From the NCBI GenBank assembly GCA_003550305.1, contig QKYT01000240.1, forward strand, positions 71,886-119,815: DNA of 47,930 bases. The letters are read 5' to 3'. Of this stretch, positions 31,870-43,172 are shown one piece after another; the first letter of the stretch is position 1, and each line of letters starts with the position of its first letter. The notes beneath the pieces were generated by a model. The model was not told where the DNA came from and ran no database searches. It saw only the letters and a list, made by a program, of their open reading frames with translations. The DNA comes from Glomus cerebriforme (Eukaryota; Glomeromycota; Glomeromycetes; Glomerales; Glomeraceae). The position numbers and the translations under genes were made by a program.

Positions 31870-32700
31870 GATAATTTTCTTTATTAATTATTTTTTTCCG
31901 ACTCTAATATATTCTATCTTAAAAAAATCATCAATTTTACTGCCTGTGATCCAAATATTATTTACTCTATTATTTCTCTCTGCCTTATTACATTTTTATT
32001 CGAAATCGGTTCGTATATCATATTTCTTTACAAATGTTAATCTTGTATAATTTCCTAGTCTTGTTAAATTATTCTCTCAATTTGTTTCTTCGTTCTTTTT
32101 CCTTTTCTCTGATATTTTTTGTGTCCAATTGTTGCATCCTTAACAATCTATCATCCTGACATTTTTTCTTTTCTAGGTAAATATCTTTTTTCGTTTATAT
32201 ATGTTCTTAAAAATGGTCTTTAATTTCCTTTTTAATTTCTTCTTTATCTGTTATTATTGTTATTTTGGTCACCTATTATTTTGTTATCATTTTGCAAGAT
32301 TATATTTTAGCAAATATTTTTTTTTACTTGTTAATTCATTTTGTTATTTTCTTTTCTTTCATTTCCACCTTTTTCTTTCTGTGTATTGTTATCAATTTAT
32401 TATGTTCACCTCTTTTGTTATCTTGAGATCAATTTAAGTTATTTTTTATTGTACTTCTTTATCCACCTTTGTATATTTAAAACTATTTTTATTTTTTTGT
32501 ACTTTTCTCAATTGTTTTTCAATTTTTAATAAAGTTTTTACTTTGTAAATTATGTATTTCTTCTTTAAAATATTTATATATTTCTATTTTAGCTTTCTCC
32601 TATTTTCTTTAACTTTTTGCTTATCTTTTTGCTTGTTGAAACGATGATGATCTCTTTTGTTTTCAATATTGCAGTATACAAGGAAATGAAAAAAAAGTCG
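31870..32700 (-). pseudogene. Strand-skewed T-rich region, possibly a decayed Lys/Glu-rich ORF on the minus strand
   Basis: The plus strand is extremely T-rich, so the minus strand reads A-rich, as a lysine-rich coiled-coil gene would. The minus-strand block ggagaaagctaaaata (rc of 32585-32600) and a later aaagaccatttt (rc near 32211-32222) recur in the same order on the plus strand near 42514 and 42765, where a lysine-rich decayed frame also lies. The plus-strand ORFs here are hydrophobic shadows of this skew. The shared origin is an inference from short matches. Confidence 0.3.
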
Positions 32701-33059
32701 GGAGAATTTATTATGTAATCATAAGTTTGTGGCTTATAAATAGTATTACATTTTACTATTGATTATGCGATGTACTACATGATTATAGTACTGTATATAA
32801 TATTTCTTACAGAACATATCTGGAGGTTAGATTTTAAACCAGTTTACACAAACTGGTTGCAACCGAATTGCGCATCCGAATTAGAGTTCAGAACCTATAT
32901 TAAACTGATTACAACTTATCATCGATTTATTAAGCCAGTTCCGGTCATATAGAAATTCGGTCCAAACGACTAATCAATTAAAACCGGTTTTTTACGAATC
33001 GGTTCCAAACTCCAATCCGAATTATGAAATTTTCCTGTGTAATTATCGTAATTCAGGCC

Positions 33060-33245
33060 AAATCCATAGTACTTGCCATAATTATAAAAATATTTTTAGA
33101 AATTATTGATAATTATTTCATTGAGAAATTATGAGGAATTATGATAAATTATGATAATTATTGAAAATTTATGAGGAATTATATAATTATTGAGAAATTA
33201 CGAGAAATTATGAGAAATATAATAATTATTGGAAATTACGAGCAA
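33060..33245. repeat. Degenerate AT satellite built on aattatgagaaatta
   Basis: Units such as aattatgaggaattatgata, gaaattacgagaaattatga and aattattgagaaatta follow each other for about 185 bases with variable spacing. No coding frame is present. Confidence 0.6.
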
Positions 33246-33733
33246 TAGGTCAGTATTGGTAAATATAATTCTATATTTATTCATATCGCCATTAGTTTGT
33301 GTAGAAATTAGAACACGTAATCTTCCGATGTAAGTCATTAAATATGCCAATTTTGAACGCTGTTATCAGTTTTACAAATCAATATTGTTAGTGTATAAAC
33401 CTAATAAAAGAGAAGTTATTTTGTAAAAGATGTAAGAAGTTCATACATATTTAATATGACTCATATTTCAAATGGGTCATATGAGTCATGTGCAACAATT
33501 AGGGAGTTTACAAGGAATGTAAATAAATAAATTTTTATATTATAAAAAAATCATCTAATATTTTGATCAACATTATAATCTGCGAGATTTAATAAGTTTT
33601 TGACAAAAAATAGCTTGAAGTTTTTCTAAATATGAAGAAAAAATCACAAAATAAGTTGTTGCTTATGAATGGGTCGTGGAATGCTTTACAATATTTTTTT
33701 TAAAAAATATTTAAAATTGCAAAATTACGGCTG
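33246..33733. other. AT-rich spacer
   Basis: No gene is supported. A small repeated motif (atgactcatatttc / gggtcatatgagtcatg) lies near 33455-33490. Confidence 0.35.
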
Positions 33734-33911
33734 AGTTAATATAGGGATTGGAATCGATTCTGAAAAAATCGAAACAACATAATAGAATCGATTCTTTACA
33801 ATTTTTTACATATAAACCGACCTGACTCTAAAGCAATTTCCAATGCGTCCAAGTGCTAAAATTTTTTGCTAAAATTAGAGACGAGAATCGATTCCAATCC
33901 CTAAGTTAATA
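33734..33911. mobile_element. hAT-type MITE with 8-bp target-site duplication
   Basis: The element runs 33742-33903 (162 bp). It starts tagggattggaatcgattct and ends agaatcgattccaatcccta, perfect inverted repeats of 20 bases. It is flanked on both sides by agttaata (33734-33741 and 33904-33911). An 8-bp duplication and a TAGGG-type terminus are the hallmarks of the hAT superfamily. It has no coding capacity and depends on a transposase made elsewhere. A related partial copy starts at 42378. Confidence 0.92.
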
Positions 33912-34139
33912 ATCGTCAAGTCATTATTTCTGCATCTTCAAAAAGTTTATATAAAATTCCATCATTATTTTTGCATATTTTTATGCATCTAATTGGAAAC
34001 AAAAGAAATATAAGCCACAAGACGTAACATTTAGTTAAGTCATGTCATGGCTCGTAATTCTGAGTAGGAAAGAATACTCAATCATAGACCACATCACAGT
34101 TTATATTTTCGCAAAATTCAATAATCAATGATTCAACAT

Positions 34140-34250
34140 CTTTTTCATATGAAAATTTCTATATTTGTTAATAACATGATTTTTCTCCTAGAATTCAAAA
34201 TGAGTCAAATCCATAATTGATAGATTATGTGGTGAAAATCAAATGGAGAA
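34140..34250. repeat. Dispersed repeat, copy 2 (first copy at about 255-420)
   Basis: Shows the same order of blocks as about 255-420: catatgaaaatttctata, gttaataacatgattttt, ctcctagaattcaaaatgag, attgatagattatgtggtga. The copies are diverged. Confidence 0.3.
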
Positions 34251-34379
34251 AATATTCGTAATTTTTCGAGCCAAATTACATCGTTAAAATTCCTTTAATT
34301 GGAAATTTTCATGATTCTGGCATTAGGATCAATGATAAAAATAACGGTCTTTAGGATCGACAATTTAATAACTCAACTA

Positions 34380-34925
34380 ATAATACTTTTATTATGAGGG
34401 CATCGGTCTTCAACGGTACTTTACCCATGGCATATATTACTATAATTTAAATGATAAAGTATAAATAATGAATAATCTTAAAAGCAAAATCCCAACATTA
34501 AAAGTTCGTTTCTTAAAAGATTTTTGCTTTTATTTTTGTAATTTTCAGATCGATCAGTTTTTATTACAAAAGTTTATTAATCGGAAATATTTCATTTCCG
34601 AATAATAATAACCTGGCAACATTGTCAAAATGTATTACTGAAAAAAAAAAAATCTTCACCCATAAAAAAAAAATAAACTGACAAACTTTTTTGACTTTTA
34701 TTTTAAAAAGAATTCATTGTATTCTTCAATTTTCGTTAAAGGAAGTGGATTCGTTTTCTATTTCATAACATGATATCAATTAATTAACGTACCATTTATA
34801 TATCATTTATATACAGTATTTAGGGTTTGGAAAATTGTATATTATCTATTGATAAATTATTATGAAAAATTAAGACAAAATTACATAAATTCTTCATTTA
34901 TAAAAAAAAAACAATTTACAAACTC
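34380..34925. repeat. Dispersed repeat, copy A (copy B at 44070-44570)
   Basis: Shared blocks in the same order and orientation include taatacttttattat, aacattaaaa, ttcgtttcttaaaa, gatcagttttt.attacaaaag, then attaatc and tattacatttc-like blocks, aataataatct/cc, caaaatgta, tatatacagta and ttacataaattcttca. The copies are about 500 bp. It could be a solo LTR, but I cannot define TG...CA ends. Confidence 0.6.
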
Positions 34926-35229
34926 AAATTTCTTGGTTTTGGAGGTATTGAATAAATTATGGTAACAAATTCTTAATTTTGCGATAGATGCTAATGCTCT
35001 TTCTTCGCCTAATCATAATTTTTAAATAAATTAATTTTATAAAAAGTCAAGATTTGGAAATGTCAGCCAGAATTTATTACTTATTTTGGTAACTGACTGA
35101 CATTATCGTAATTCTGGGCCTGAAAAAATGTGGTTTTGACCCCTGTATACAATTATGTACATCATATATCTTTTTTTGTTAATCATTTCGGAAAATTCCG
35201 TGTTGCAAGTGAAGATCTCGTATCACGTA

Positions 35230-35607
35230 CAGTGCCCGGCAACAAGTTACCGGTCACCTATAAATTAAGATAATCATGTACTCCATTTTTTTTTTTAATA
35301 ATTAACTACTTTTTATAGTATAAGTAAAGTTGATCATCAAGTTAAAATATATTTTCGTTAAAAATTATATAAAAATTGATCACTATATTTTAGGTTTTAT
35401 CAGAAAAATTAGCATTTTAATAGAAATTCTAGGTATTATTATAATATTAAAATAATTTGTATTATTTTTTTTAAATAAAATTATTTGATATATTTATAAT
35501 ATATTAAATGATCAACTTTACTTATACTATAAAAAGTAAGTTAATTATTAAAAAAAATGGTTACATAGTATAATTATAGGTGACCGGTAACTTGTTACCA
35601 GGTACTA
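35230..35607. mobile_element. Tc1/mariner-type MITE with TIRs of about 105 bp
   Basis: The left end cagtgcccggcaacaagtta and the complement of the right end tagtacctggtaacaagtta continue to match (ccggtcacctata ... aataattaac.tactttttatagtataagtaaagttgatcat) for about 105-110 bases. TA stands directly outside both ends. The 378-bp element is nearly a full palindrome with an AT-rich centre and no coding frame. TA target sites and CAGTG-type tips fit Tc1/mariner-like elements. It lies only 125 bases before the kinase start codon, so it may form part of that promoter. Confidence 0.85.
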
Positions 35608-35732
35608 TACATATTTGGATATTCATTTGTAGGAAAAAAAATTCCCATGTACAAAAATTATTTATTATTTTTTAAAAATAATAGACTTTTTTAGCAGCAT
35701 TATAGAAAAAAAAAAAAGAAAAAAAGTCGGAT

Positions 35733-38700
35733 ATGTCTGAAAATATCAGAATAAAAGATTTTAGGTATTATATTGATTGGCTAAATAATTCAATTACCGA
35801 AGAACATATTAGATATTACGAATATTCGAACTTTACAAATATTCAGGAAATAGGAAGAGGTTCATACGGAAATGTTGTTCGTGCTTATTGTAAAAATTAT
35901 GATCGTTTTTTCGCTTTAAAATCCTTTAATAATGATGAACAAACCATCAAAGAAGTTGTAAAAGAGGTAAGTACAGTACATATAATTATTTAAAAATTCT
36001 TTGATTAAATAGGAAAAATTAAAAGTTTATTAACTACATTTTGCAGTTGAAATTGCACCGGAGTGTTGATGATCATGAAAATATTATAACACTGTATGGA
36101 ATCACGAAGGTAGAAGGTGGGTACACCGTGGGTACTAAAAGAATTTTGCATATTAATTTATTATTTATATTAAAATCTCTTTTTTTTTTTTTTTTTTTAC
36201 TCAGATACACATCAAATAAATAAGTATTCTTTAGTCTTAGAATATGCTAATGACGGTACGCTGAATACTTATTTGAATAATCATTTTAATGATCTTAACT
36301 GGAATGACAAATATCGTTTAGCATTACAACTATCAAGTGCTGTAAAATTTTTACATGAAAAAGATATTATTCATCGTGATTTGGTAATGTTTATTCCTAT
36401 TATTTTAACTCATTCACTGTAATAGTGATTAAATATATTAATACACTTTTTTGTAATTAAAGCATGCAAATAATATACTTATACATCAGAAAAATATCAA
36501 ATTAGCAGATTTTGGTTTATCAAAAAAAATTGCTGAAGCATCAAGTAATACATCAAAAATACTTGGCGTAATACCTTATGTAGATCCAAAAATTTTCAAC
36601 GATCAAAGTAAAAATTATAAATTAAATAAAAAATCTGATGTATATAGTATTGGAGTTTTGTTGTGGCAAATCTCAAGTGGGTACGAACCATTTAAAGATT
36701 GTGAGCATGATGTAAGTTTAGTCATGGCGATACATAATGGACAAAGAGAAATAATTATTGATAAAACTCCTATTGAATATGGTAAATTATATACAGGTAA
36801 TGAATAATACTATCATATGCTTTTGTTACAAATCATAAAATAATAATTATTTATATATTTAATTAGAATGCTGGAAATCAGAGCCAAATGAACGTCCAAA
36901 TATGCAGCAAGTTGTTTCAGCTCTCAAGGCAATTATTTCTCCTGAAAAAAATGACATAATTATTTACAATATTAATGAAGAAAGTAAAATTGAAAAATGT
37001 AAGTCAAATTCAAACAACAACAATAAAGAAACAATAGAGATAAATGATGACTTAATAGATAATGAATCATTAAATATTTATGAATATGAAAGCTTAAAAC
37101 ATCATTCTTTGGATGAAGAGAATAAGTCAAATTCAAACAACAAAGGAACTAATGATGATTTAAATGACGATGATAAATGTGGAAACGGGTTACAAGATTA
37201 TTCTTCGGATATGAATGAATTTGAAAATAATTCATCAAGTACATCAAATAAAACAACATCAGAATCATCAATGAATGCACATATTTATAAAAATCAATTG
37301 CTCCTAAAACTAGATGCGGATGGATTTATTACACCAGATAAAAAAGTAAAAGAGCTCTTAAAGAAGAAATTTACTGAACCAAAATTTTTATATGCTTTAA
37401 AATTACTTTTTGAAAATTTTCAAAACGAATTTTCTTCTCAAGTTTTAATAGATTCACTAAAAGCTTTAGCTGATCCTACTTCATATGATCATTATTCAAA
37501 GGAAAATATAGTAAGATTGGAATTACATTTACGAACTTTAATAGCAGTTTTGGAACAGATTTGTTTTTCACCAACAGTTCTTAGTAAAGAACTTCAAGAT
37601 AAAGTCTATAGTTCTTTAACAAAATTCATGGAAATTCACCAAAAGACAATACAAGTTATCAGAAGAGTTAATAATAATTTTCAAAAGAACGATAATGTAA
37701 AAAATGATATTAACAAATGTAATTATAATATTGACTTTTTGTTGATTCATTTGCGAGATACATTATATAGCTTGCGTGATGATAAAACTTGGTTTCAAGA
37801 ACTTTTAAGAAGGGTCAAAAATATGTTAAGTGCTATTTTAAATATTACACCATCCAGAGTTATTGATCAAAATAATAATTATTCAATATTATCAATGTTT
37901 ACTCAACTACATCAAGATTTAAATTTCAAATCTTCTGTAACATCATATTATACAAATTGGAGAATTATGTTAATAATTCAGCACAATATTTTTAATTGGT
38001 ATGAAAATGAAAAGGAAGTTATTAATAAAAAATTTGGAGAAATGATTTTAATGGAATATTTTTGGAGTTACTTGGAAGAAGAATGTATAAAAACTGCTGA
38101 TAAATTCATGTTAGATTCTCAAACTAAAATTAATGAAATGTCGAATAAACTTTCTAAATCTTTAAATAATACTGGAAGGTTTTTAAATGATCTTATTCGA
38201 AATGAATCTCTTGAATTGCCAAATACATTATGGTTTGGAATATTAGATCTTGCACAAAATCTTATTCAAAAATCCACTCAAACAGCTACATATGGTCTTT
38301 GTTATTACATGGCAATTGAATCACTTAATAAAGCCCCAAATAGCTTTATTCAATTTAAGGCAATTGAAATATTATTACATTTATATAATATTAACAATGA
38401 ATTATTTTCAATGATAGAACTTGATTTTGACCAATACTCTAAAAAATTAAATGAAAACAACTTAACAAATTCTTCAGAAAAAGTTGAAGAATTTAATAAT
38501 TTGATAATATTTATTAAAGAAAAATGCAATGAAGATTTTAAAATAATAAGTAACAAAATTGGAAAAGAAAAAGGAAAAGGAAAAGATATAGATCAGAATA
38601 TATACTTAAAAGAAGAACAAATATTAAGTCCTAATATTTTAGATTTTATTGCAGATAAAATGATTTGTCCAATTAGCAATGAGCCATCAGATCAATTATG

Positions 38701-41085
38701 TATTTTAAAGTGTCAACATGTGATTTCATTAAATAATTTAAAAAAATTAAAACATAAGGAATGTCCTCAATGCCGAGAGAAGATTGAAAATGATAATATC
38801 AGATATTTACCACAAAATTCTATTTATAAAAAGTTATATCCGTATCTTCTTAAAGCTGGATATATTTTACCGCCTATTGAATTTGAAAATTCAGATCAAA
38901 TAACAAATAATAAACATGACAGTGATTCTGAAAATTCTGAAGCTGATCTTATACTAGCTAAAAAAAAGAAATCCACCAAAGAAATGAAATTAAATCCAAA
39001 TAGGTCATTGCGCTCAATATTTCAAATAAGAAAAAAACATCCAGTTTATCAGAATATTATAAAAGAATTAGAAGAAAGACATCATGAGGAAGCTATGTTA
39101 AGATGTCAAGAATATTTAGAAAATTTTCCTTATAGTTACACTATGAGATGTATTTTAGCTTATACTTATAGAAATCTTAATAATTATAAACAAGCACATT
39201 CATATTTAAAGGAAGCTATTGAACGAAGAAAAGAAAATCCAATTGCATATTATCTTCGTGGAGAATTGTATTTTAGACGAAATGTATATTACATTGCAAT
39301 AACTTATTTAAAGACCTCAATAACTTATAAACTCAAAATAAATAATGTATTTATCATGTTGGGTAATAGCTATTTACTTGAAGCAGAAAAGCATAAAAAT
39401 AATATTAATTATTATAATTGCAATCATAAGGATGCTTTAAAAAATTATATTATTGTATTACAAACTAATCCAAATGATTATTCATGCCTTAAAAATTGTG
39501 CATATATCTATGAAATCCAAAAACATTATTCAGATGCTTTAAGAATGTTGGAGAAATTGTTAAATATTAATCAGAATGATTCATTAATTTTATGTTATTA
39601 TGGAGAAATTCTTAATAATCTTGGAAGATATAATGAATCTTTAATATATTTTACGAAAGCATTTAATATAGATCCTAAAAATATTCACATTTTAATTAAA
39701 CAAGCTATTACTCACTATATTCTTCAAGAATATAATAAAACCTTATTATACCTTAATGAAATTATACAAATAGATCCTTTAAATAGTATTGCATATTATT
39801 ATATTGGATTAACATATTTTATGATGGATAACTTTAGTAATGCTGTGGCTCCTTTTGAAAGATGCATGGAATTAAATCCTGATAATAGTTTAGCAAGAAT
39901 GCATCTTTATTATTTAAAATGTTTGCAAGATAATAATCACAAAGGGTTGGAAAATATCAATATTTTTAATAATAAATTTAGAATGCTTTTTATGAGATGT
40001 AAAATATATATTAAATTAGAAAAATATAGTCAGGCATTGTGGGATTTATGTAGTTTATTTAATTCATATGAAGGTATTTCATTCATTCATTTATTAAGGA
40101 AATATTCAGATTTTTGGTCATACATATGTAATTGCTATGAAATAGATATTAGTAAATTTACTGAACTTAGAATTGTCAACAAATTTGGTAGTTACATGTA
40201 TTATAGTAAGTGAATATTTGAAGTATTATTTATTTATTTTTTTGAATTAGGTAATTAATAATGCATTATTTTCATACAGCAATGGGGGTCTATTTAATTT
40301 CAAATCTAATAAATTTGGATGATAGATTTAATCACTTTTTAATAAGTGATTCTAATAGGTAATTTTTTTTTATATATTGTAAACATTATTGTATTAAATA
40401 ATATAAATTAATTGTAATTAAAAATCTTAGTTTATCAGGAAATGTGCTATCTTTTGGAAATGAAGTACTTCCTACTATAAATCTACCCAAGTTTTATATT
40501 GATTCTTTTCCAAATAATACTGATATAAATATAATTTGGAAAATAAATGTCAAAAAGATATTATCTAAACACTGTTTTGTAAAATTTATTGTTACTAAAG
40601 GACATTCTGTAAGTTTCTAAAATCATTATTTCACCTACATTTTATACATATTAAAGTTTTCATCTACTTTAATTATAGATTAAGGTTAAAAGACATGTAC
40701 TAAATTATGATGATGTGTCAAAACTTGAGGGATTAGGCTGGATTGAATATACACTTCCTTTTCGATTAAGTAAATATGACTTTTCTGATTGGATACAACC
40801 TTCAATTGAAATCAAAAATCGGTCTATTATTTTGGTATGTTTTTATTTAAATTTTATAATAGTGTTTAAGAATTAATGATTATTTACCAAATACTTAAAT
40901 TTTTAAAGCAAATAGATTATGTTCGATTCTTTATTACAACAAGAAAAAGAAAAACAATTACTTTTCCTAATATAGAACATTTCTTGCCTTTGCATCCAAA
41001 TGTTCCAGAAGCTTTTAAGGAGAAGTATTTTTCTAGAAAGGAAATGGAGAATTTAATTAAATTAGACGATATCATTAATAACTAA
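35733..41085 (+). CDS. Multidomain protein kinase with RING/U-box-like and TPR regions (9 exons, 1581 aa)
   Basis: I join exons 35733-35966, 36047-36116, 36205-36383, 36463-36796, 36867-40205, 40280-40358, 40431-40608, 40679-40834 and 40909-41085. All phases agree; donors begin GT and acceptors end AG. Residues about 35-295 are a complete TKL-like kinase: glycine loop GRGSYGNV (41-48), ALK lysine 63, candidate helix-C Glu74, HRDLHANN (158-165), DFG (177-179) and PYVDPKIF after the activation segment. It should be active. An Asn/Ser/Asp-rich linker (about 310-400) and a long helical region follow. Residues about 871-925 look like a RING or U-box: [20 protein letters not shown], then [10 protein letters not shown]. 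The second Cys of the first RING pair is replaced (CPIS), which favours a U-box-like or variant RING. Residues about 995-1293 are TPR-like helices ([34 protein letters not shown]). The last 290 residues are beta-rich and unknown to me. It probably phosphorylates and perhaps ubiquitinates bound partners. Confidence 0.85.
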
Positions 41086-41318
41086 CTATTATATAAAAAT
41101 TTATCCTTTATCAACTATTGTATTTATTTTATTATATTAATAGTTAACATTTTATATATCTGATTTTTTTGTTTGTTTTTTTAAATAAATTATTTTATTT
41201 AAAGTAAAATTAATTAATTGTAAAAACTGATGAAATTCTATTTTATTATGCAATAATTAATACAGTTTCCAATTTCATTTAATCTCTGTAGTTTAGGGTG
41301 TGCAGCTCTTGATATATA
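41086..41318. other. 3' flank of the kinase gene
   Basis: AT-rich, with no clear feature. It ends in tatata, the TA of which is the target site of the next element. Confidence 0.4.
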
Positions 41319-42239
41319 CAGTGGATGACAAAAGTAATCGGAATTGCAAAAAATGCAATAATTAATAACCAATGATTAGAATTGTATGAAATTTTGCATA
41401 TTTATTGTTAAATATGCAAATAAGTTTTATATAAAATTTCAAGATTTTATCTTAGTTCCTTGTTTTGCAATCGTTATTTTAATTCAAAAAAAAAATCATC
41501 AAAATTTAAAGTAAGAAAAAAATTTTAACAAAGTTTAATACTACGCGCCTAAATCTCATTAATTAGACTGTATATTCATATAAAAATTTATAAACATAAA
41601 ATATATCCTTTATTGGTTTAATAAAAAAAATTTTTTATAAATTAATTAGTTAGTTATCTAGTAAATTAAATTTAAAGTTGGCTCAAAAATGATTTAAAAT
41701 TAAAAACAATAGATGAATATTAACACATCTTTGAAACATTTAGAGGATGATTTTTTTTATTCATATTTGTACATTATTGGTCCAATATTTATAATAATTT
41801 ACAATTGTTATTGTTGTTTGGCTTTAATTTGAATTTTAGTTCTTTCAATCAGTTAAGGGCTAAAATTTGATAAAATTTATATTAATGATTAAACTTTAAT
41901 TTTAATTTTTTCAACACCATCAAAGTATTAAATGTCGAATTTTTTTTGATAATTTAGCACGATANGAAACTTCAATTTTGATAGTTTAGTTTTTTAATAA
42001 GCTCTGATTTGCATGCTACATTTGAATTTTTGTATTTTTTATAGCTTAAAATTTTGACAACTTTTTTTTTAAAACTAAAATAATGATTATAAGATAAGGA
42101 ACTAAGATAAAATCTTGAAATCTTATATAAAACTTACTTGCATATTTAACAATGAATATGCAAAATTTCATACAATTCTAATCATTGGTTATTCAATTAT
42201 TGTATTTTTTGCAATTCTGATTACTTTTGTCATCCACTG
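41319..42239. mobile_element. Non-autonomous Tc1/mariner-type element with TIRs of about 190 bp
   Basis: The left end cagtggatgacaaaagtaat and the complement of the right end pair at once. The match goes on for about 160 bases with few differences and then weakens over a further 30-40 (left arm about 41319-41509, right arm about 42047-42239). TA flanks both tips (41317-41318 and 42240-42241). The 921-bp element has no transposase frame; the 71-residue ORF at 42115 is part of the right arm. A single N at 41965 lies in the middle, so the two halves may have been joined during assembly. Confidence 0.85.
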
Positions 42240-42249
42240 TATTATAATG

Positions 42250-42377
42250 GTATTAATTTCTCTGGAATCAATTCTGAAAGTGAATAATTGTATATTTTTA
42301 ATTCATAAAAACATCTTGATAAATATTTAGTAATAGTTTCTAATACTTTTTTTACATTTAAAGTTCCTCTTCTAAAC
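42250..42377 (-). pseudogene. Fragment of an F-box/LRR gene, C-terminal part
   Basis: The minus strand reads FRRGTLNVKKVLETITKYLS, then RCFYELKIYNYSLSELIPE. This matches the segment before the C-terminus of the F-box gene at 25586-27040 (ESITKYSSKYFYELKIYNFS) and of the broken copy. Only about 42 codons remain, wedged between the right end of the mariner element (42239) and the hAT-like copy (42378). Confidence 0.75.
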
Positions 42378-42500
42378 TAGGGATTGGAATCGATTCTCGA
42401 AACTTTTCAAGATTTTTTCCATTAAATGGTCAGCCTGACTTCAAATCAATCTCTAATTTTGGCAAAAATTTTTAGCACTTAGACGCATATTTTAAAATTT
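42378..42500. mobile_element. Truncated relative of the hAT MITE at 33742
   Basis: Starts tagggattggaatcgattct, identical to the terminus of the element at 33742, and shares tctctaatttt.gcaaaaa and tttagcactt.gacgca with its complement. The right terminus is missing, so no target duplication can be scored. Confidence 0.75.
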
Positions 42501-42504
42501 TGAA

Positions 42505-43172
42505 AGATCATCGTGATGGGAGAAAGCTGAAAATAAAAAATACATAAGGATGAAATATTTCAAGATGAAAAAATTGAATGCATTATTCAAAAATTAAAGA
42601 CAAAGAATACTGTAATAAACAGATTAACAAATTATTAATAATACACAGGTGAAAAAGAATTAATAAATAAAAGATTATTTGCTTAAAGAGATCCTGGTGA
42701 TATGATTAAAAGGATATTAATTACACAATTATAACAGACAATAAAGAGATCAAAAAGAAGATCAAAGACCATTTTCAAAAAATGGATAAGACAAAGATAA
42801 TTAAATAAAGATGAACGAATGAGAGAACAATTTCAAGAAAAAATGCATATAGACAAGAAATATATTTAACTTGGAAAAAAAAAAGTATCAGCAAGGATAT
42901 CAAAAGATTTGATGGAATCGGTCTTGATAGCGGAAAAGAAAAATGATCACTTTTAAATGTGAGAAAAAAAATGGGCAATGAAAGAATTATTAAAAATATC
43001 AATGAATACAATAATTGAACATGAAAAGTATTCAGAGAACCGGAAAAAAGGACAATATATCCAGAAACAAATGAAGGTCAATTTAAAATTAAGACCTATT
43101 ACACCAATTGAAACAGGAAGGAAAATTATGAATAAAAACAATAAAATGAAAACAAAGAAGAATAGAAGTTAG
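42505..43172 (+). pseudogene. Decayed Lys/Glu-rich coding remnant
   Basis: Protein-like runs are spread over frames: DEKIECIIQKLKTKNTVINR, then DERMREQFQEKMHIDKKY, then NKKKVSARISKDLMESVLI-like and KISMNTIIEHEKYSENRKKG, then VNLKLRPITPIETGRKIMNK. Many stops lie between them. The last frame (42978-43172) is open for 64 codons. The composition suggests a charged helical protein. Short blocks are shared with the minus strand of 32050-32700. The family is unknown. Confidence 0.35.

Larger units (their letters stand above)
33912..35229. other. Mobile-element-rich spacer before the kinase gene
   Basis: Contains the second copy of the dispersed repeat (about 34140-34250) and one copy of a longer repeat (34380-34925). 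No gene is supported. Confidence 0.45.

Noticed and set aside
32201..32529. Hydrophobic plus-strand frames resembling membrane proteins
   Set aside because: They are Phe/Leu/Ser/Tyr-only products of a strongly T-rich strand, without start context or family motif.
32820..33020. Possible further MITE with aaccggtt/accagttt motifs
   Set aside because: The outer ends (tggaggttagattttaaacc and the complement of ggttccaaactcca) match too poorly, and no target duplication is visible.
38350..38556. 68-residue minus-strand frame
   Set aside because: Shadow of the large kinase exon on the plus strand.
42775..43141. Two hydrophobic minus-strand frames (78 and 62 residues)
   Set aside because: They are shadows of the A-rich plus-strand remnant and show only Phe/Leu/Ile/Ser-rich composition.
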